In this document: positions 12,682 through 14,226 of the stretch, in pieces
Layout: every line of letters starts with the position of its first letter
Position numbering within the stretch: position 1 is the stretch's first letter
Origin: HGM04593 sp045636545
GTDB lineage: Bacteria; Bacteroidota; Bacteroidia; Bacteroidales; Bacteroidaceae
Length of the DNA: 14,226 bases
Assembly (NCBI GenBank): GCA_045636545.1
Contig: JAZTXR010000067.1
Location: 1 to 14,226, forward strand
Reading direction: 5' to 3'
Notes under the pieces: model-generated
Databases searched by the model: none
What the model saw: the letters and a program-made list of their open reading frames with translations, nothing else
Told to the model about the DNA's origin: nothing
Position numbers and translations under genes: made by a program

Positions 12682-14226
12682 ATGAAAAGAGTATACGGCA
12701 TATTATTGCTCTTCTTCTGTTTCTGCGCGGCTACTGTCGCGCAGAACTTGTCTGAGTTCAATGTCGTCAGTTTCACCGAGAAACCCTTTGACACAACAGC
12801 AAGGGACGAGCGCTACAGGATAAAAGACGGCAATGGCGACTTGTTCTCAATCATCAAGCTTGTATCCAATAATGCCGATGACGACTTGCGTGCCTACTCT
12901 TTCGACTTTGGCCTGCCCGAGAGCCGTGTGAAGCAGGTTGACGGCAGTGTGTGGGTCTATGTGCAGCGCAATGCAATGCGTGTGACAATAAAGCGCGAGG
13001 GCTACAGGCCGGTGAAGTATGAACTGCCCGTCACCGTGCAGCCCGGCCAGGTTTTTGAGATGGTGCTCACTGCCGAGGCGCTGCAAGTCTACCGCGAGAC
13101 CTTGCAGTTCAACATAGAACCGGCCGGTGTAAAGGCAGCCGTGATGTACAAGAGGACAACCGCCGATGCACAGTGGCAACTCTTTGGTATAACCGACGAC
13201 GAGGGCTCGGTGGCAAAGAGCCTCGAACTTGGTGCATACATCTATGAAATCCACACCGACAATTATCACAAGAGCGAGGGTCGCATAGAACTCAGGGAGA
13301 ACAGGAGAATATATGTGGAGAATGTCACTCTGCGCCCCGGTCAGCAGGCACCGGCATCCCCTGCGGGTGAAAAGTCCTGTGAATTGCAGCTCCGTGTCAG
13401 CCCCTCCGATGTAAAGGCTGTCATCATGTATAAAGGCACAGCCCCCGGTGCACCGCAGCAGCTCTTTGGATTGACTGATGATTACGGAATGGCGGCAAAG
13501 AACCTTGCCCCTGGCACATACGTCTACGAGGTTTACACCGACAGCTACCACAAGAGCGAGGGACGTATAGAACTCAAAGAGAATAAAAGAAAGCACTTGG
13601 AGAGCGTAACCCTGCGCCCCAATTTCTCAACAGTAACATTGCAGGCCGGCGAGGGTGTGTCCATATATATCAACGACGAAAGGGTGGGCACCGGCTCATG
13701 GAGCGGCATTCTCAATGCCGGAACCTATAACGTAGAGTGCCGCAGGGATAAACACAAGAGCGTGAGCCAGAACATAACTGTTGCCGATGGCGGCGAGCAG
13801 ACAATACGTCTCAAGTCACCGGTACCCATTGTCGGTTCGCTCTCCCTGATATCACGTCCCAAAGGCGCAACCATAGCTGTCGACGGCAAGCAGTATGGCC
13901 TGACACCGCTTGTCATTGACAGCCTGCTTGTAGGCGAGCACACCGTGGCAGTCTCAAAACCCAACTACAGGAGCGAGACGTTCACCGTTGAGATTACCGA
14001 GGACAACCTGATAGAGAAAATGATTTCGCTCAGCAATGTCGCGCAGATGACAATCGCTTCGCAACCGCTTGGGGCAGCGCTCTTCATCAATGGCAAGCGC
14101 GTGGGCTCTACACCCTACAGCGCCGAATTCACCTCGGGCGACTATGATTTGCGTATTACCAAAAACGGGTATGGCAATTTTGAACGCCGTGTCCATTTCG
14201 ACAGCTCCAACCCCAATCTCAGCTAC
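12682..14226 (+). CDS. PEGA-repeat exported protein (paralogue 2), 3' end outside window
   Basis: The frame is open for 515 codons from ATG 12682 to the right edge. Its architecture is the same as that of the PEGA protein at 9628. The signal peptide ends near Ala20 (CAATVA before QN), and the shared N-terminal domain occupies 21-139. Two YHKSEGR-containing repeats (140-219 and 234-313) are joined by a Pro/Ala linker (PGQQAPASPAGEKS). PEGA domains follow at about 315-378, 385-451 and 455-515, the last still open at the edge. Similarity to paralogue 1 is high along the whole length, for example VWVYVQRNAM and LNAGTY. It presumably continues into a beta-rich C-terminal domain of 150-170 residues. 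An in-frame ATG at 12670 would add four residues (MASS); 12682 gives a more usual signal peptide and is preferred. It follows the BACON lipoprotein gene by 25 bases in the same cluster. Confidence 0.85.
   Translation, partial: MKRVYGILLLFFCFCAATVAQNLSEFNVVSFTEKPFDTTARDERYRIKDGNGDLFSIIKLVSNNADDDLRAYSFDFGLPESRVKQVDGSVWVYVQRNAMRVTIKREGYRPVKYELPVTVQPGQVFEMVLTAEALQVYRETLQFNIEPAGVKAAVMYKRTTADAQWQLFGITDDEGSVAKSLELGAYIYEIHTDNYHKSEGRIELRENRRIYVENVTLRPGQQAPASPAGEKSCELQLRVSPSDVKAVIMYKGTAPGAPQQLFGLTDDYGMAAKNLAPGTYVYEVYTDSYHKSEGRIELKENKRKHLESVTLRPNFSTVTLQAGEGVSIYINDERVGTGSWSGILNAGTYNVECRRDKHKSVSQNITVADGGEQTIRLKSPVPIVGSLSLISRPKGATIAVDGKQYGLTPLVIDSLLVGEHTVAVSKPNYRSETFTVEITEDNLIEKMISLSNVAQMTIASQPLGAALFINGKRVGSTPYSAEFTSGDYDLRITKNGYGNFERRVHFDSSNPNLSY

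Overview
The window looks like a chromosome segment from a member of the Bacteroidales (Bacteroides, Prevotella or a relative; I cannot place it further). The reasons are -7 boxes of the TAnnTTTG type, few Shine-Dalgarno sequences, lipoproteins with acidic residues just after the lipid-anchored cysteine, BACON and PEGA domains, and a ParC-type topoisomerase IV subunit without a GyrA box.

Layout. (1) Positions 1 to about 2050 are AT-rich accessory DNA. They hold the start of a small minus-strand NUMOD3-like gene, a promoter, a heavily folded intergenic segment (360-556), a lipoprotein gene broken by a one-base frameshift (574-1460), an overlapping small membrane-protein gene (1457-1858) and an intrinsic terminator (2022-2051). 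(2) Positions 2050-2381 hold no convincing gene. They contain two tandem units of about 86 bp with identical inverted ends (2146-2230 and 2241-2326) and two interleaved inverted repeats (2324-2372). These lie just beyond the 3' end of a minus-strand tRNA-Leu(UAG) at 2382-2463, which looks like the accessory/core boundary. (3) Positions 2513-7130 form a tightly packed minus-strand operon: parC (7130 to 4467), a beta-rich exported protein (4470 to 3556) and an S41-family protease lipoprotein (3550 to 2513). The tRNA promoter overlaps the end of the protease gene. (4) Positions 7131-7645 are a divergent intergenic region carrying a MITE-like element (TIRs 7206-7220 and 7377-7391, TAA target duplication), several palindromes and a promoter. 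(5) Positions 7646 to the right edge form a plus-strand cluster for exported envelope proteins: an LPP20-like/NTF2-like two-domain protein, a PEGA-repeat protein with a beta-rich C-terminus, a BACON-type lipoprotein, and a second PEGA-repeat protein closely related to the first and cut by the window edge.

Working together. The parC operon couples a topoisomerase with two envelope genes of unclear relevance to it. The right-hand cluster encodes only exported or lipid-anchored proteins, spaced 2-35 bases apart, and probably builds one cell-envelope or surface assembly. No catalytic domain is visible there, so it looks structural, adhesive or sensory. The left-hand lipoprotein/membrane-protein pair behind a folded intergenic element resembles acquired-gene cassettes, possibly interbacterial-immunity genes, but this is inference. 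The items most likely to be undescribed are the folded cassette leader, the twin 86-bp units, and the LPP20/PEGA/BACON/PEGA cluster.
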